A stretch of 64,000 nucleotides of DNA, taken from Magicicada septendecula. Its lineage: Eukaryota; Arthropoda; Insecta; Hemiptera; Cicadidae. Shown here in pieces: positions 43,348-60,596 of the stretch (its first letter is position 1; the number at the start of each line of letters is the position of its first letter). Position numbers and translations under genes: made by a program. The notes below the pieces were generated by a model. It ran no database searches and was not told where the DNA came from. It saw only the letters and a program-made list of their open reading frames with translations. The DNA is taken from NCBI GenBank assembly GCA_034769895.1, contig CM068367.1:112700654-112764653 (forward strand). Reading direction: 5' to 3'.

Positions 43348-46300
43348 CAGGGCCGTTTTTAGGCATGTGCAACATGTGCAGGTGCACAGGGCGGCAAAAT
43401 ATAGCTGGTTAAAAAAAAACATCGCTTCATATCATTATAAAGCCCGAAGTAGATTAGCGTTCTGGCTCTGGCATTAAAGTAGTATGGTACTATTAGTGCA
43501 CCACTTCTCTTCGAGATGGCAGCACCTATATTAAAATTACTCTGGCTAGCTAGACGCTCGTGGCTCGTACACATACGCGGATGCAGTAGTATGCATATTC
43601 TTTGGTGTGTATGTTGTTATTAGTTCAGAGTTAAGTTGGCGTTTCATCGTTCCACGTGGTTCCAACTTGTTATTAACTTTCAAAATCAAGGCATTTTATA
43701 CGATACGCCGAGTATTTTAACTGTTGACAGTGAACTATTTAGTTTTAAATGTTCTACAAAACAGTATTTCTATAGGTTTTTCCGTTAAGATATAATAGCT
43801 TAGGGACGGTATGGATGGGCGATCTAGGTTAAGTGGTGCTGCATATCGCAAGAAAGCTGAGGAAAAAAGACAGAGGGAGAGTAAAATTTTGCAGAAAATA
43901 CCTCGACTGGACTCATATTTCAGTGGTGAAAACAAAAGTGAACAGTGTAGGCCTGAAAATTCGGGTGAAATTATAGTGGAAAACAGTAAAGACAATGTGG
44001 AAGTCGAAAATCTCGAAGTACAGGAACAAGCTACGCTCTCTACAGAAGTGGATTTTGCAGTGTCTATTCCTAGTAATGATCCATTCTATTGGGAAAACAC
44101 TGACCACACTCGGGATTACTTGATAAAAAATGGTATTAATCAAAACAAAGACGCTGACTTTTCACAGTCCTCGCGGCGATATGCTGATGGAACACAACGG
44201 TTTTGCAGCAAGAAACTATTCCATAGGATTTTAGTGAATGGGGAAATTATGAACCGTGAATATCTTGTTTATTCTCCCAGCCAAGGATCACTGTTCTGTG
44301 CCCCATGCAAATTATTCGGTGGTACATCTCAGTTTGCAACATCTGGTTTCAATGATTGGAGCCATGCTGGCATAAGAATAGCCGAACATGAAAATTCTGC
44401 TTCTCACAGAGACTGCTTGTTAAAATTGAAAAGTAGAGGAAATGAGATGAACAGAATTGACAAAGATTGCTCAGCCAGCATGAACATGAAGTTACATATT
44501 GGAGAAATGTACTAAAAAGAGTTGTTTCTGTAGTTAAAAAACTAGCTTCTAGGGGTTTAGCATTTCGTGGAGACGAAGAGAAGTTTGGCTCTGTGAAAAA
44601 TGGAAATTTCATGATGTGTTTGGAATTAATTGCAGAGTACGATTCTTTTCTGGCTGACCATATTGCACGGTTCGGTAATCCTGGAAAAGGATCTACATCA
44701 TACTTGTCACCAGCAACTTATGAAGAATTAATACATCTTATGGGAAAGTCAGTGAGTGAAAAAATAGGCAATGAAGTTATTTCTTCTAAATATTTTTCAG
44801 TCATAGTAGATTCTACGCCAGATTTATCTCATAATGACCAGTTAAGTGTAGTTGTTAGATATGTAACTGATTGTGGGCTCTCAGTTGAAAGATTTCTGTG
44901 TTTTATGAAAAATACAGGCCATACTGGAGAAAAGCTTTTTGAAGCACTAATGAATTCTTTAGAACAACATGGTCTGAAAGTTGATAACTGTACAGGTCAA
45001 TCATATGACAATGTGGCCAACATGTCTGGAATATATTCTGGCTTGCAAGCAAGACTCAAGGAAAGAAACCCTCTTGTTTTCTTCATTCCATGTGCAGCTC
45101 ACTCATTGAATCTAGTTGGTTCACAAGCAGTGAAATGCTGTATTGCTGCAGTACGGTTTTTTGAGTTATTGCAAAGTTTATATAATTACTTCGCAGATTC
45201 TACAGAGAGATGGAATATCTTGGAAACATTTTTTGATTCTGTAACAATGACATTGAAATCACTGTCAACAACTCGATGGTGTGCACGTGAGGATGCTTGC
45301 AAGAGCTTGGATGCAGATTGGAAAGCAGTGGTTTCTGCATTAAGAACTATTTCAGAAAATGAAACGGGTAAAGGTAGATGTCAAGCTGAGGATCTTCTTA
45401 GGAAATTAAATAGCACTGAGGTAGCATTCATGACATCAGTGTGGGGTCCTATTCTTCAACAATTTGGCAAAGTCATGAAAAAATTGCAGGCTCAGGAAAT
45501 GGACATTTCCACTGTTATTGAAATGTACGACTCTCTTACAGTGTATTTAACTGAGCTTCAGACCTGTTTCCCCAATCACAGAGATTCAGCTGAAAAGAAA
45601 CTTAATCAGATCAGGAGTCTGGAATCAGTTCCTTCTTCTTCAGCTGTTGAGATTTCAAGACCAAAACGTCAAATTAAACGTAGGCAATTTTTTGATGAAT
45701 CATCTGAATCAGAAGCGGAACCAGAAAGTCCTGAAGAAGAACTAGGATCAGGTGAATCAGATGACTTGGAACATGACAAGATCTGGAGACGAATGGAAAT
45801 TTCATATTCCAAGATCATACAAACTCTCCAGACTGAGTTACAGAAGAGAGTTAATGTCTACAAAGAATATAATTTAATATTTTAATTTCTCTCAAATATC
45901 ACCAAACTAGAAGCTTCTCAAATTTATGATGCTGCAGAGAAACTTCGAGCCATTTATGATTCCGACATAGAAAGCAGCTTTGGTGAAGAATGCATCCATT
46001 TGAAAAGCTATCTGTTATCTATGAAGACAGAAGATGGTAACAAATTATCGTCTCTTCCATTTCTCTGCAGAATGTTGGCTTCGAAGAAAATTAGTGATGT
46101 CTACCCAAATGTGTACACTGCACTCAAGATCTACAACTGTACTCCAGCAACAAACTGTTCTGCTGAAAGGTCATTTTCAGTTTTAAAACCAATCAAGAAC
46201 TATCTACGGACAGCACAGAATCAAGAACGAGTGGTCAGTCTTGGAGTGCTCGCCATAGAATCAGACATCACTGTCAGTCTGGAATTTGAGGAAGTGATAA

Positions 46301-46719
46301 ATGCATTTGCAAATGCAAAAGTCAGAAGAAAGTCATTTCTCTAAGTTCGGTAAGTTTCACAAAATGGTTAGTATCAAATTGCAGTGTTTCTACCATATAC
46401 GTTTGACTGACCAAATTGGATGTTTCAGTGATATTTTTAATTGAGGTTATTAAACTGTAGTGATTATTTTCTATGTGTTTACCATATATCGTCTTCAGAA
46501 TAATGTATAAATGTTTAACTTGCACCTTTGTTTCATATATTGTGTATTCAGTTAAGTTTAAATACTGTCTATAATACAGTTTAAAATTGAAGTAAGTAAT
46601 TAAACAATTTATTGTCCATAGTCTGTAAACGAATAGCGACACTGAAGTTTAGCTCATGGAATAGGGGGCGTAAAATTAATGACTGCACAGGGGCGTTATA
46701 CATCCAAAATACGGGCCTG
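43348..46719 (+). mobile_element. hAT transposon, copy 2
   Basis: Same ends and the same gatatagg target-site duplication (43340-43347 and 46720-46727) as copy 1, showing that the insertion predates the 33.9-kb repeat. Confidence 0.92.
43811..46344 (+). pseudogene. hAT transposase, copy 2, broken
   Basis: Pieces 43811-44515, 44467-45885 and 46000-46344. The frameshift near 44470 and the TAA at 45883-45885 are those of copy 1. Two substitutions from copy 1 lie close together: 45053 (Arg instead of Thr) and 45069 (silent). Confidence 0.9.
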
Positions 46720-46727
46720 GATATAGG

Positions 46728-50092
<3,365 letters not shown>

Positions 50093-50852
50093 CCAGAAAT
50101 TTAACATACATTTCGCTTGAAGAAAGATACATAAGAAATAAAGAAACTGAAGATGCAAGGGAATAACATCTTCTGTATATAAATCATCATTACCTTTCCT
50201 CAAACATTAGGATCATGCCTGTTAATGCTTCTAGCCAGGTTCAGCTCATGCCAAACCACCTCCAGAAAAACTCAATTTCCATTTAGTTAGTGAAGTAGTG
50301 AACTTCATGGTGGGGAGTAGTGTTGGTTGTGTATGATGCCATGCAGTTACTGACTGAGGTGTGTTTGCCTCAGCTAGACTATTGTATTGCCCCAGAAGGA
50401 GGTAGATCAGGTTAGATTTACTCAACCTTGAGCTGAACACACAGCACAGCATGAAGAAAGAACACTGTGCAAAGCTAGCTCTCTTCAATTGAGCCACCCT
50501 CTGTCTCTCCATTATAAATTGCTTAGAAAATTGATTTCAGATTGTATGGCCACATGTTCAATGTACACATATAATCACATAATATAGCACAAGCCACATC
50601 ACATATAGCCCAAGAGACATATAACCATGGCAGTGATGGCAATAATTTAAAAATAATAAAAGAGAAAGTCTATATTGCAGTAGTAAACATATGTGAAACA
50701 CTGACATAAAACAAACTCAAGCCATTGGCTAGAAAAGTTGAGACATGATTGAATTGAGACAGATAATTCTTGGAGGGAAAAGCTGAACAGAAGAAGGAGG
50801 AGGAGAAGAAAATAACTATTGCAATTAAATTTTCTTTAAAATATTTTAAATA

Positions 50853-51600
50853 TGAGGGTTATTCAGAAAGTAAGTTTATTTTTAAATATTGCCATGATAC
50901 CGATGTTGTCACGCTGTAGTGCATGGGTGGCCAGTTTGTTGATTTGTAGGCAAGCCAACAATGCCATTTGTAAATGAATGTGCACTGACTAAGTATCATT
51001 GGACTTGATTATAATGTCGAAGTACCTGCCACATGTAAAGTAGGTGTGTGATTCAGTTCTTGAATGCGAAAGGCATTAAAACAATTGAAATTCACACGTT
51101 AGATTTTTGATGTTTATGGAGAAGAAGCAGTGAGTGATTCAATGGTACCAAGATGGATATGACTTTTTCCCTTACTCAGATCCAGAGTAAGTGACATAAG
51201 ATACTTATCCAGGAGATTGTGATGAATCATGACACACACACACAGCCCCAGCAACGCAACATCTCACAAAGTTTGGTTGGCAACAATTTGATCATCCGCC
51301 CTACAACTCAGACCGCACACCAAGCGAATATCACCTTTTCAAGTATGAGAAATCCTACCTTAGTGGCCAACGATGTCAAAAAAGCTGTTAATACGTGGTT
51401 CAAATCACAGGCAGGAAATTTCTATGATGAAGGTATACAACGCCTGGTGCCTCGCTATGAAAAGTGTTTCAAAAATGACAGAAACTATATAATATAGAAA
51501 AGTAGTTTAAGGTGTGTACTTTAAATAGCAATAAAAATGTTTTGTAAATATATTCTCAGTTTCCTTTACGCTATCAGAACTTACTTTCTGATAGCCCTCC
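50853..51600 (+). mobile_element. Internally deleted mariner element, copy 2
   Basis: Same terminal inverted repeats, TA flanks (50851-50852 and 51601-51602), deletion and frameshifts as copy 1. The transposase remnant is at 51014-51497. Confidence 0.85.
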
Positions 51601-51916
51601 TATCAATAAATGCTAAATGAATGTCTGTTAATATAATGGTGTACATATGTGTATTTGCATCCAATTGTAGAAATCATTACTTTAACAAATAAGGAACATG
51701 GAAGTAAAAACCAACTTATTTATGAAATCTGATAAGCCACCAGTATTGTACGAAGGAATTGTGTAGTGTCATTGATTTGCCTGAGTTTTTTTTTATTGTT
51801 TCTTCATAACTGACAGGTTTCAAGTTCGTAGTTTTTTTTTCACACATTAACTAATGAAGACTGCCATGTTATAAACAGCTGACTATTATCATTCAATTTA
51901 TAGAACATACAGTTAC

Positions 51917-52119
51917 ACTCTTAGTACGTAGGCTTTCACGGCCGGTGTCATTATGATTATCTTCTAAAACTTCCGGGCTGAAAGGCCGTGGTCGATTGCT
52001 TGAAAAACTGCTAAACGTTTCGGCCGCACCACCGGTGGCCATCTTCAGTAGCGAAAAAATTGTGTTCGAATAGATGACACGCCGAACACGTCTCCCAATG
52101 AACTGGGAACAAGCAACAG
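51917..52119 (-). mobile_element. Penelope-like terminal remnant, copy 2
   Basis: Carries the same CTGAAGA, 20-nt spacer and GAAAC order on the minus strand as copy 1. Confidence 0.65.
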
Positions 52120-52628
52120 TTATTTTTTATTTTATTTTTTTTTTTTGCTCTGGGCTTTGCGGTTGTGCGTCGCAGAGACGAACCGCACGGGAACTGAGTT
52201 CCGAGCTACCATCTGGAGCTCCTGCCTCGTGGCCCTGCCCAAGTAGGGCGTTTGTTCTATAGCAGGCCGATTCTCGGCTGTTGTGCTAGCCTACACTAGC
52301 GCAATATACACCGAGGGCGTTTCCACGAATCACCTGGGCGTATACGGTACCTTACCAGCCCAGTCACTAGAGGATTGTCTGGGAACCTCGCCGCACGTGC
52401 ATAAAATTTGCGTGCAAGCCGCCTGAAAGTGTCGTCTAAGGAGCGGACGCCAAGTCCTCTCCTTAGAAGGCGAGATGAGAAGCGACGGGGGACTTTGGCC
52501 GCTAGCCGAAGCCCCCTGTCGAGGACGCTCTGCAACTTCTTTTTATGCATTGCGGCGAGGTAACCCCAGACCGGGCAGGCGTAGGTAATGACCGGCAGCA
52601 GATTGTAAGCAACAGTTACGGCTACGAT
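52120..52628 (-). mobile_element. LINE III-family 3' fragment, copy 2
   Basis: Coding part from about 52625 to 52296. The tail T-run is one base longer than in copy 1. Confidence 0.85.
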
Positions 52629-53085
52629 GCCTCTATTTATAACTTTTTGGCCGCTTCAGGTGTATCGCGCGGACCAATGAGAAGCCAGCTCGTCATACTC
52701 GATTCTGATTGGCCATGGAAAATAAACCATGCCAGACACTATTTAAGGAGATGCTTTCACCCTCGGCGGTTCAGAAAGTCTACCTAGAGCTGTTGCCAGG
52801 GTAGGCTGCGTCACTTTGTATGGCAATTTTGCAGGTGAATTTTACCGTCGTTTATTATTCTATCGAAGTGATTTCTTCAACACATCATCATCAGTGTTCA
52901 TCATCATCATTGTGCATCAATTTACCAGTGTATTGTGTCGTGCGCGTGTGTTTTTGTGACTCGTGTGCAGTGCGCGTCTGGTGTTCGTGTTCTTTGTTTG
53001 TCAGTGTAGTGATTCAGTGCTGGTGAAAGTCACTCTTTCCTAGCCCCTTTTTGCGTCTTCGACGTTCATTTCGGTTCATCGCGAG

Positions 53086-54679
53086 ATGGCGTCGAACGCA
53101 ACGCCCGTTCCTTTGCCGGCACCGCTGGTAACCTTAATGGAAACCTGCGGTACTGGTCCTCATTCTACCCCGCTACCTTCCCATACAATCAGTGAAAGTG
53201 AATGTGAAAGTGATGATTGTGCGTCGATGTGTAGTGTGGGGACGGGGGACGGTGAATTTCCGCTTGTGGAGGGCAAGTCTGCCAAACGCAAGCGAAAATT
53301 AGTCGCCAGCCCGCCGCCGGCCGCCGGCCGCTCCTACGCATCGGGTATCTAGTCCCGGTAACAGCGCCAGCCAACCTACTCAGCCACACTCCAAATCTGT
53401 CCCCAAACCTAAAATTCCGCCGATTGTTATTCCCGACAATCGTAACTACAGGGAAATTCTCCGTTCCCTGCAGAATCTGCTTCCTTCGGCCAAACTCGAG
53501 GCCAGGTGCCAAGGCTCCTCGCTTCGAATTGCGGCCACAACAGTCCCGGACTTCCGATCGGTCCAACAGTTTCTTACCGATCGGAAGATCTCCTTCCATA
53601 CTTTCGCGCTTCCTTCAGAGCGCGAAATTAAAGTTGTTCTTTCCGGACTTCCTTCCTGGACCGCCCCCGATACCATCAGGCAGGAGCTTGTCGCTTTAGG
53701 CTATTCGCCGACGGCGGTAAGTGTACTGCATGCTGGCAAGGGGGAAGATCGCCGTCCTGTGAATAGTTTCCTAGTGAAACGACTCAAAGTAGGCCAGTTC
53801 GACGAGGTCTATGGCCTCCAAAACTTCCTGCACCTTCGGGTGCAAGTTCGTACTTTTGACCCGCGGCCAGGCCCCTCGTAGTGTTTTAACTGTCAGAGGT
53901 TTGGCCACTCCAGCTTATTCTGTAATCATCCTCCGCGTTGCGTGCGGTGTACTGAACCTCATCGTGGGTGTGATAAGCCCAAGACGGGGTTCACGGCCAT
54001 TTGCTGCAACTGCGGCGGGGACCATCCGGCTAGTTATAGAGGATGTAGGGACTTTATATCAGCCATGAAGCTGCAGCGGACTCCTGCTCGCCCTGGCGCG
54101 CAGGCAGGCCGTGTTGCAGGTCCCCTCCCTAACCGCAGAGAGGCCTTCCCACCTCTCTCCGGAGCATCATCTCAGGCCCCGGCAGCAGTTCCGGCTGCTC
54201 CTAGGGCCCCAGTTCCGCCTGCAGTCGACGTTTCGGCGCCGCCTGCAGTCCCTTCTGTCCCGGCGCCTGCCGGAGCGCCCGGTCCTTCATACGCGGCTGT
54301 GGCCGCTACATCAGTCCCGCCTTCCGCTCCTCGGAGCTCCAAACCGAAGGGCACTCGTCGCCGTCAGCGACAAGTTCCACAGGCCTTGCCTGTAAAACCT
54401 CAGCGGGCCCCGCCCGCCCCCAGCCATCAACCTAAGCTCCCAACTGAGCAGACCCCACGTCCGTCCCCGAGCCCTGCGCCATCTGCAACACCGGCCGAGG
54501 CCAGCCAGGTCCGTCTTCCGGAATCTCGGGAATCTTCCCGGGCCCCGGTGGACCCCCTGACTGCCTGGGCTGAAACTTTGGTAAATAACATCAGGTCTGC
54601 TCCAGATACAACCACGGTTCTCGCCCTGGTGTTTCAATCTCTGTCTACCCTCTTTCCTCTTCTTCCTTTGAATGGCTAG
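53086..54679 (+). pseudogene. LINE I ORF1, copy 2, broken
   Basis: The frameshift near 53345-53360 and TAG at 53879-53881 are shared with copy 1. It has Thr rather than Ser in the second knuckle (CVRCTEPH, 53951). Confidence 0.85.
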
Positions 54680-57368
54680 GAGTCTTAGGATCGTTGCGTG
54701 GAATGCCCATGGGGTAGTCCCTCGACGATCTGAACTGATGACTTTCGTAACGGAGTACGACGCTGATGTCGTCCTCCTTTGCGAGACTCATCTGGCTCGC
54801 TACCATACCTTCAACCTGCCATCTTACATCTGTTTTCGTCAGGATTGTCCCCAACGGCCTGGCTGTCGCCCCTCGGGGGGGACAGCCGTCTTAGTCCACA
54901 GGCGGATATCCCACAGGCCACTACCCCCTTTAGATACATCTCTTGTTGAAGGTTGTGCGGTGGCGATAGACGCTGGCGGATCGGAGTTGCGCGTTGTTGC
55001 GGCGTATCTCCGGCCCGGCCTGCGGCTACCTCCACCGCCCGAGGAGTGGGACGCTCTCCTCGATCATCCCCTACCAACCATTGTAGCCGGCGACTTAAAT
55101 GCCAAGCATCCCTCCTGGAAGAGCAGAGTAGCCAACGCCTACGGAAAATCTCTGTATCGGTTCGTCTCCGACGACCCGGTACTTCAAGTCATCGGCCCAG
55201 AAGACCCTACTCACTTCCCCTTTTCCGGTCATCGACCGGACGTCCTTGACATTGTCATAGCCAAGGACGTGACCCATCACATCCAGGTCTCGTCAGTGTC
55301 GGATCTCTCATCCGATCACAATCCCCTTTTTATAACTGCCCGTGAGCTGTCGGCCTCACCCCGACCTCCCGCTCAGATTGTTAGGAGAGTCAACTGGCGC
55401 TCCTACCATGATGAGCTCTCACGGCGGTTACCATCACTCCCCGCGGACCCGGTCGTCACTAGTGACGATTTGGATCTCCGAGCCACTCATCTTCAGGAGT
55501 TGGTCCAAGGTGTCATGGATCGACACACATATACTCTCGAGGTGAATCATCGTAAATCGGCCTTACCTGCGGAAGTACTCCACGTCATCTGGCTACGGCG
55601 CAATCTCCGCCGCAGATGGCAAAGGACCCGTGATCCCGGCGTCAAAAGGCGCTTTCAGGCCCAGTCTCTTTACGTCCAGCAGCTACTGCGGGACGTAAAC
55701 TCTGATCGATGGGACTCATACGTTGAGTCTCTTGAAGTCGACCACGCCTCCGTCTGGAGAGCGGCGAGTAGACTGACCCGCGAGAAGGGAACTCGCAACC
55801 CACTTGAAACTCCGAACGGGGTTGTATCTTCATCGGAAGGCAAGGCCGAGGTCTTCGCCGACTGCATGGAGGTGCAATTTACTGTTCACCAAGGCGTCTC
55901 GGACCCTGCCCACTCGGCAGAAGTCCGTGACTTCCTATCTGGACATTTTTCACGCCCTCCCGAAATCCCAGCCCTCCCGTTCGACAGGGATGAACTAGTT
56001 TCATCTATCTGCCGACTAAATCGCCGTCGCGCCCCCGGTCCTGATCGGATCGGGGGCCGCTGCTCTACAAAATCTCCCGGCCTCAGGCGTTGACCTCGTT
56101 CTTGAGCTGTTTAGCTCCTGTCTCCGGCTACAGTACTTTCCCCGCCTGTGGAAATCTGCCAACATCGTAATGATTCCGAAGCCTCGCAAGCCGCGCATGC
56201 TTCCCGAAAGCTATCGTCCAATCTCTCTCTTGCCAGTCATCTCGAAGGTGTTCGAGCGTCTCCTGCTGGCTCGCATCTCGCCGCTGCTAGATGGTTTCAT
56301 CCGCAGCGAACAGTTCGGGTTTCGCAGAGAGCACTCGACCACGCTTCAATTGGTCCGCGTTGTTACGCACTTGTCAGACGCCACCAACAGGTGAGCGGCT
56401 ACGGCCGCCGTACTGTTGGACGTGAGCAGGCCTTCGATAAAGTCTGGCACGAAGGTCTTCTCTTCAAACTTGCCAATTCCCCTCTACCATCGACCATAGT
56501 GTTTTTCCTCCGGTCGTATCTCAGCGACCGAACCTTCAGGGTGAGCGTCGACGGGTCCTGTTCTACAGTTCGACCCGTCGCCGCCGGCGTACCTCAGGGA
56601 TCTGTCCTCGGCCCCGTTCTGTACCTTGTGTACACGAACGACCTGCCTGTCTTGCCCGGAGTCACGTTGTCTTTGTTCGCTGACGATGCTATGTATCACT
56701 GCAGCTCCCTGTCCCCGCGATTTGCGAGTACACAGCTGCAGCGTCAGTTGAACCAGCTTCCGGACTGGCTACGGAAATGGCGGGTGACGATCAACACGGA
56801 GAAATCCGAGGCGATCTGCTTCACCCGTAAGTCCATCTCCCGATGCTAGCCCCTCTCCCTAGCAGGGAGACCCATCGCCTACAAAGAATCGGTGAAGTAT
56901 TTAGGCGTTCGGCTAGATCGTCGCCTTTGCTTCAACGCCCACGTGACGGAAACCCTTGCCAAGGCTCGCGGCGTCCGAGCCAAATTATCTCCTTTCCTCT
57001 CGTGTCGCAGCCGCCTGGCCATGCGCACGAAACTTACCATCTATCTACTATTTCTCAGGTCTGTATTGACCTATGCGGCACCCGCCTGGTGGTCTCTTTT
57101 ATCCACCACCAACAGATGTAGGCTGGAAACTTTCCAGTCCCGAACACTCCGATCCTTGACGGGGTCCCCTTGATTTGTAAGGAACGATGTGATTCTAAGG
57201 GGTCTCCGTGTTCCTACCTTGACTTCCTTTGCCTGGTCGCTGGGTCTAACTCTCTTTGCTAAAGCCTCGACCTCCACCTTCCCGTACCTACGAACCATCA
57301 GTGCATCAGAACCACCACCGCCCATTCGGGTCAAGCGCCCTCGGGCGCTTCTTGATGACCCGCCATAA
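54672..57368 (+). pseudogene. LINE I ORF2, copy 2, broken
   Basis: The same extra G near 56053, TGA at 56392-56394, lost base near 56428, TAG at 56847-56849 and TGA at 57171-57173. It has Val instead of Leu in WDSY(L/V)ESLEVD (55722); LINE II also has Leu there, so Leu is probably ancestral. Confidence 0.88.
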
Positions 57369-57555
57369 CGCCATCCTCTTTAAATTAAACAAAAACAAGT
57401 AATCATCAGTCCTAGACCAGAGTATTTCACCAAACTGTCCTTCTCTCCTTCCTGTCAACCTCCTAGCACGCTGAGCCGGCTGCTTGTCGCTGTCATCAAT
57501 CACTGGCACGGAGGCTCTCCGCCTCGCGGGGAGCGACCGACGCCCTCAGGGCGTC

Positions 57556-57802
57556 TGCTGACTGGACTTGAAACGGGCAACATCTGTTGCTCGAATCGGT
57601 ACCAGCGGCAGTGCATTAAACAAATAAAAGTTATACTCCCCCGCCTTCTCAGTTAACTGGTTGGCGGTTTCCTTTTCCAGTTTTAGGTAACCAATCGACA
57701 TTGTACCAGCACTATGTTTACTTCTGGCAGCCATTGGACACGATCCAGATGCTGCAATCAAGTCACGGGTGCAAAGACACCCCGCATCCATAATGCAATG
57801 CA
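57556..57802. other. Spacer between LINE I and LINE III, copy 2
   Basis: Matches 23683-23929. No gene recognised. Confidence 0.5.
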
Positions 57803-58773
57803 ATGCAATCGGCGGTTCAGTCACTGAGAGACGTATCACAGCCGGGGTACCTCAAGGTAGCGTGCTAGGGCCTCTCCTGTTCTCCGTGTATGTCAACGAC
57901 GCACCCAGAGAGCCTGGAGTCCAGATGGCTTTGTTTGCCGACGACACGGCGGTCTATACCGCCGATCGGAACGCAGACTTTGCTATCCCACGACTTCAGC
58001 GCGCACTCGATGCGTATTCGACGTGGACGGAAAGCTGGAAAGTTGCCGTCAACGAAACCAAGAGCTCCGCGGTGCTATTCACAAAGCGCCGGAAAGAACC
58101 ACGAGGCCGAGTGAGACTCGGTAGAACGTACCTGCCCTGGTCGAGGGAAGTTAAGTACCTCGGTGTCCACCTTGATCGTCGGCTCACCTGGCGTACCCAC
58201 GCTGAGACGATGCGAAAGAAAGCGTCCGCTCGTCTTGCGCAACTGTTTCCGATACTTGCCAACAAGGCTATGACCCGCAAGCTGGGTAAGTTGATCGTCA
58301 ACGCGTATCTGTTGCCGATCATTACCTACGCTCTTCCCGTCTGGGGTTACCTCGCAACCGTTCATAAAAGAAGGTTGCAAAGCGTTCTCGATAGAGGTCT
58401 TCGCCTAGCGGCCAAAGTCCCCTATCGGTTTTCTTCTCGTCTCCTGAGAAGAGGACTCGGTGTCCGCTCCTTGGATGACACCGCAAGGCGACTTGCACGT
58501 AAATTTTACGTCCGAGCTGCGAGGACCCAGACAATCCCACTCATAGCTGGCCTTGGCAAGTACCGAATACGTCCAGGTGAATCTTGGAAACGGCCTCGAC
58601 AAATACTGTACTAGTCGACCTAGTACGAGCATGTCGTTGTAGCGACCACTAAAAATTAATTAACAATATTCCGTCTGGACAGGACCACTAGGCAGGAGCC
58701 CCTACCAGAGGCTCGGTACTAGGAAACCATTGGGTCGTCTCACGACGCGCAACCCAACAGCTCTGACCTGGTG
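57803..58773 (+). mobile_element. LINE III 5'-truncated element, copy 2
   Basis: RT C-terminal half is open to 58614, with LFADDTAVY and the stop-codon hairpin at 58608-58626. No substitution from copy 1 noticed. Confidence 0.85.
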
Positions 58774-59138
58774 GTCGGCGGTTCAGTGAGAGTCTACCCT
58801 GAGCTGTTGCCAAGGTAGGCTGCGTCGTTCGTTTTCTTGTTCTTGTGCGTGGAATTTTCCATTGCACAACACTGGCTCCAGCTTGTCTGGAGTGCAATAA
58901 CTCAGTAATTACTTATTCTATCAAGCTGAAACTTTCACAAAGTGTTTAATTCAATTAGTGCTCTGTGTTACATTTGTGCGGGCAGTGGTGAACTCGTGTG
59001 TTTGGTGTTAGTGGTGTTTCGGTGTTCTCCGCTGCTGACTGTTGCCTGATAAGTGTTGTAGCTTTTAAGTAGTATACCTCACTACCCAGCTAGCGATCCG
59101 TAAAGTCTCACCAGCCTAGGCGTAGGTTAACCTCGCCG

Positions 59139-60596
59139 ATGGTCGCAACCAACATTCCCGTCGGTCCTTCTCAGGGCCACGAAATCCCACCTGGCGCTTT
59201 AGCGCAACCCCTGCCGACCGAACCCGAGACAATGTCGGCTGGGACGAGTGCCATGGACACTGAGGAGTGGCAGACTGTAAGTAGCCGGAAACGGCGAAAC
59301 AGTGGCGACTCCGCGGGGTCCGGGCGGTCTTCCCAGCTGGGTCCTGCCACGGATAGACCCGCTACGGCCACCTCGCTACCTGCCCCGCCCCGGCGGTTGC
59401 CGCCTCTGATCTTTGACCGGCCTGTTGACTGGGATAAGGTCATGCGGCGACTTCACCGGGCCGCTCCTGCGAATACCCTGACTGCAGTTTGTCAGGGTGG
59501 CCGCTCCGTCAGAATTGAAACCACGACCATCGACAGTTTCCGGCTCGCCCAGAAACTGCTGACTGATCGTGGTATCCCCTACTACACCTACGCCCTGTCG
59601 GAGGAGAGGGAACTCAAGGTCGAGATCTTCGGCATCCCCGCCGATGTTCCCGAGCCTACAATCTCGCACGCCCTTGAACTTTTGGGCTTTACTGTCAGCT
59701 CTGTGACTCCTCTCTTCTCCCCCGGCAGACGCATTCCCAGAAATGCCTTCCTTGTGAAAATCCTCAAGGTAGGGAATTTCCAAGCCATTTACCAGGTAGA
59801 CTCTCTCTTTTACCTCCGGGTAAAAGTTTCAGCTTTCGAGTCCCGACCCGGACCCAAGCAGTGCTACAACTGCCAGCGGTACGGGCACAGCAGTATCTAT
59901 TGTCACTACCCGACACGCTGCATTCGTTGTGGTGAAGGTCATCACAAGGGCAATTGTCCTCGTGAACGTACCGCCACTGCCACGTGTGCAAACTGTCGTG
60001 AACCACACCCGGCAAGCTCTCGCCAGTGCAAACACTATCATGACGCCCTAAAGCGTATCACCAAGGCCCAAAAGCCTATCCCACCTGCCCCCAAGAAACC
60101 CTCAGCCCCTGCATCTGCCGCCCCGGCGGCCCCAGTTCCGGCTACCTCGACTGCGCCTGCAGCCGCTGTAGTCCCCCCGACCTGCCCAGCGCCTGCCGGA
60201 GCGCTCAGTTACGCGGCAGCCGCCGCCTCCGATGCATCTTTCCCTCCTTTGGCCTCGTCGCGAAAGCAACCCGCGCCAAAGAAGAAAAAGTCATCGACCA
60301 CCATCCTCACGCAGCACAAGCCCGCTGCAACTAGGTCAGCATCTGCCCCAGCTCCCAAAGAGCCTCGGCAGCCTACAACTACACCTCGGCCCGATAATGG
60401 TATCATGTATCGAGTGCCCCCGCCCACGCCGCAGGCGCCATCGACGGAGGAAGGGTCCTCGGACCCGACCTTTGCCGATCGTTTGCGTGTCTGGGTTGAG
60501 ACCCTCATCCCTCAAATCTTGGCTGCCAAGGACGTCCAGTCTCTGCTAGTCACCATTCTTACCTCCCTCATGACTCTCCTGCCTCTCAATGTCTAG
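59139..60596 (+). CDS. LINE II ORF1: Gag-like zinc-knuckle protein, copy 2
   Basis: Intact 485 codons, differing from copy 1 only at 59958 (Pro instead of Ser, GNCPRER). Jockey-clade knuckles often have Pro after this Cys, so copy 2 probably keeps the older state. The stop overlaps the ORF2 start by 8 bases (60589-60596). Confidence 0.9.
   Translation: MVATNIPVGPSQGHEIPPGALAQPLPTEPETMSAGTSAMDTEEWQTVSSRKRRNSGDSAGSGRSSQLGPATDRPATATSLPAPPRRLPPLIFDRPVDWDKVMRRLHRAAPANTLTAVCQGGRSVRIETTTIDSFRLAQKLLTDRGIPYYTYALSEERELKVEIFGIPADVPEPTISHALELLGFTVSSVTPLFSPGRRIPRNAFLVKILKVGNFQAIYQVDSLFYLRVKVSAFESRPGPKQCYNCQRYGHSSIYCHYPTRCIRCGEGHHKGNCPRERTATATCANCREPHPASSRQCKHYHDALKRITKAQKPIPPAPKKPSAPASAAPAAPVPATSTAPAAAVVPPTCPAPAGALSYAAAAASDASFPPLASSRKQPAPKKKKSSTTILTQHKPAATRSASAPAPKEPRQPTTTPRPDNGIMYRVPPPTPQAPSTEEGSSDPTFADRLRVWVETLIPQILAAKDVQSLLVTILTSLMTLLPLNV

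Larger units (their letters stand above)
52764..57555 (+). mobile_element. LINE I, copy 2
   Basis: Same structure and lesions as in copy 1. Substitutions noticed: 53081 just before the ORF1 start, 53803 and 53951 in ORF1, and 55722 in ORF2. Confidence 0.85.
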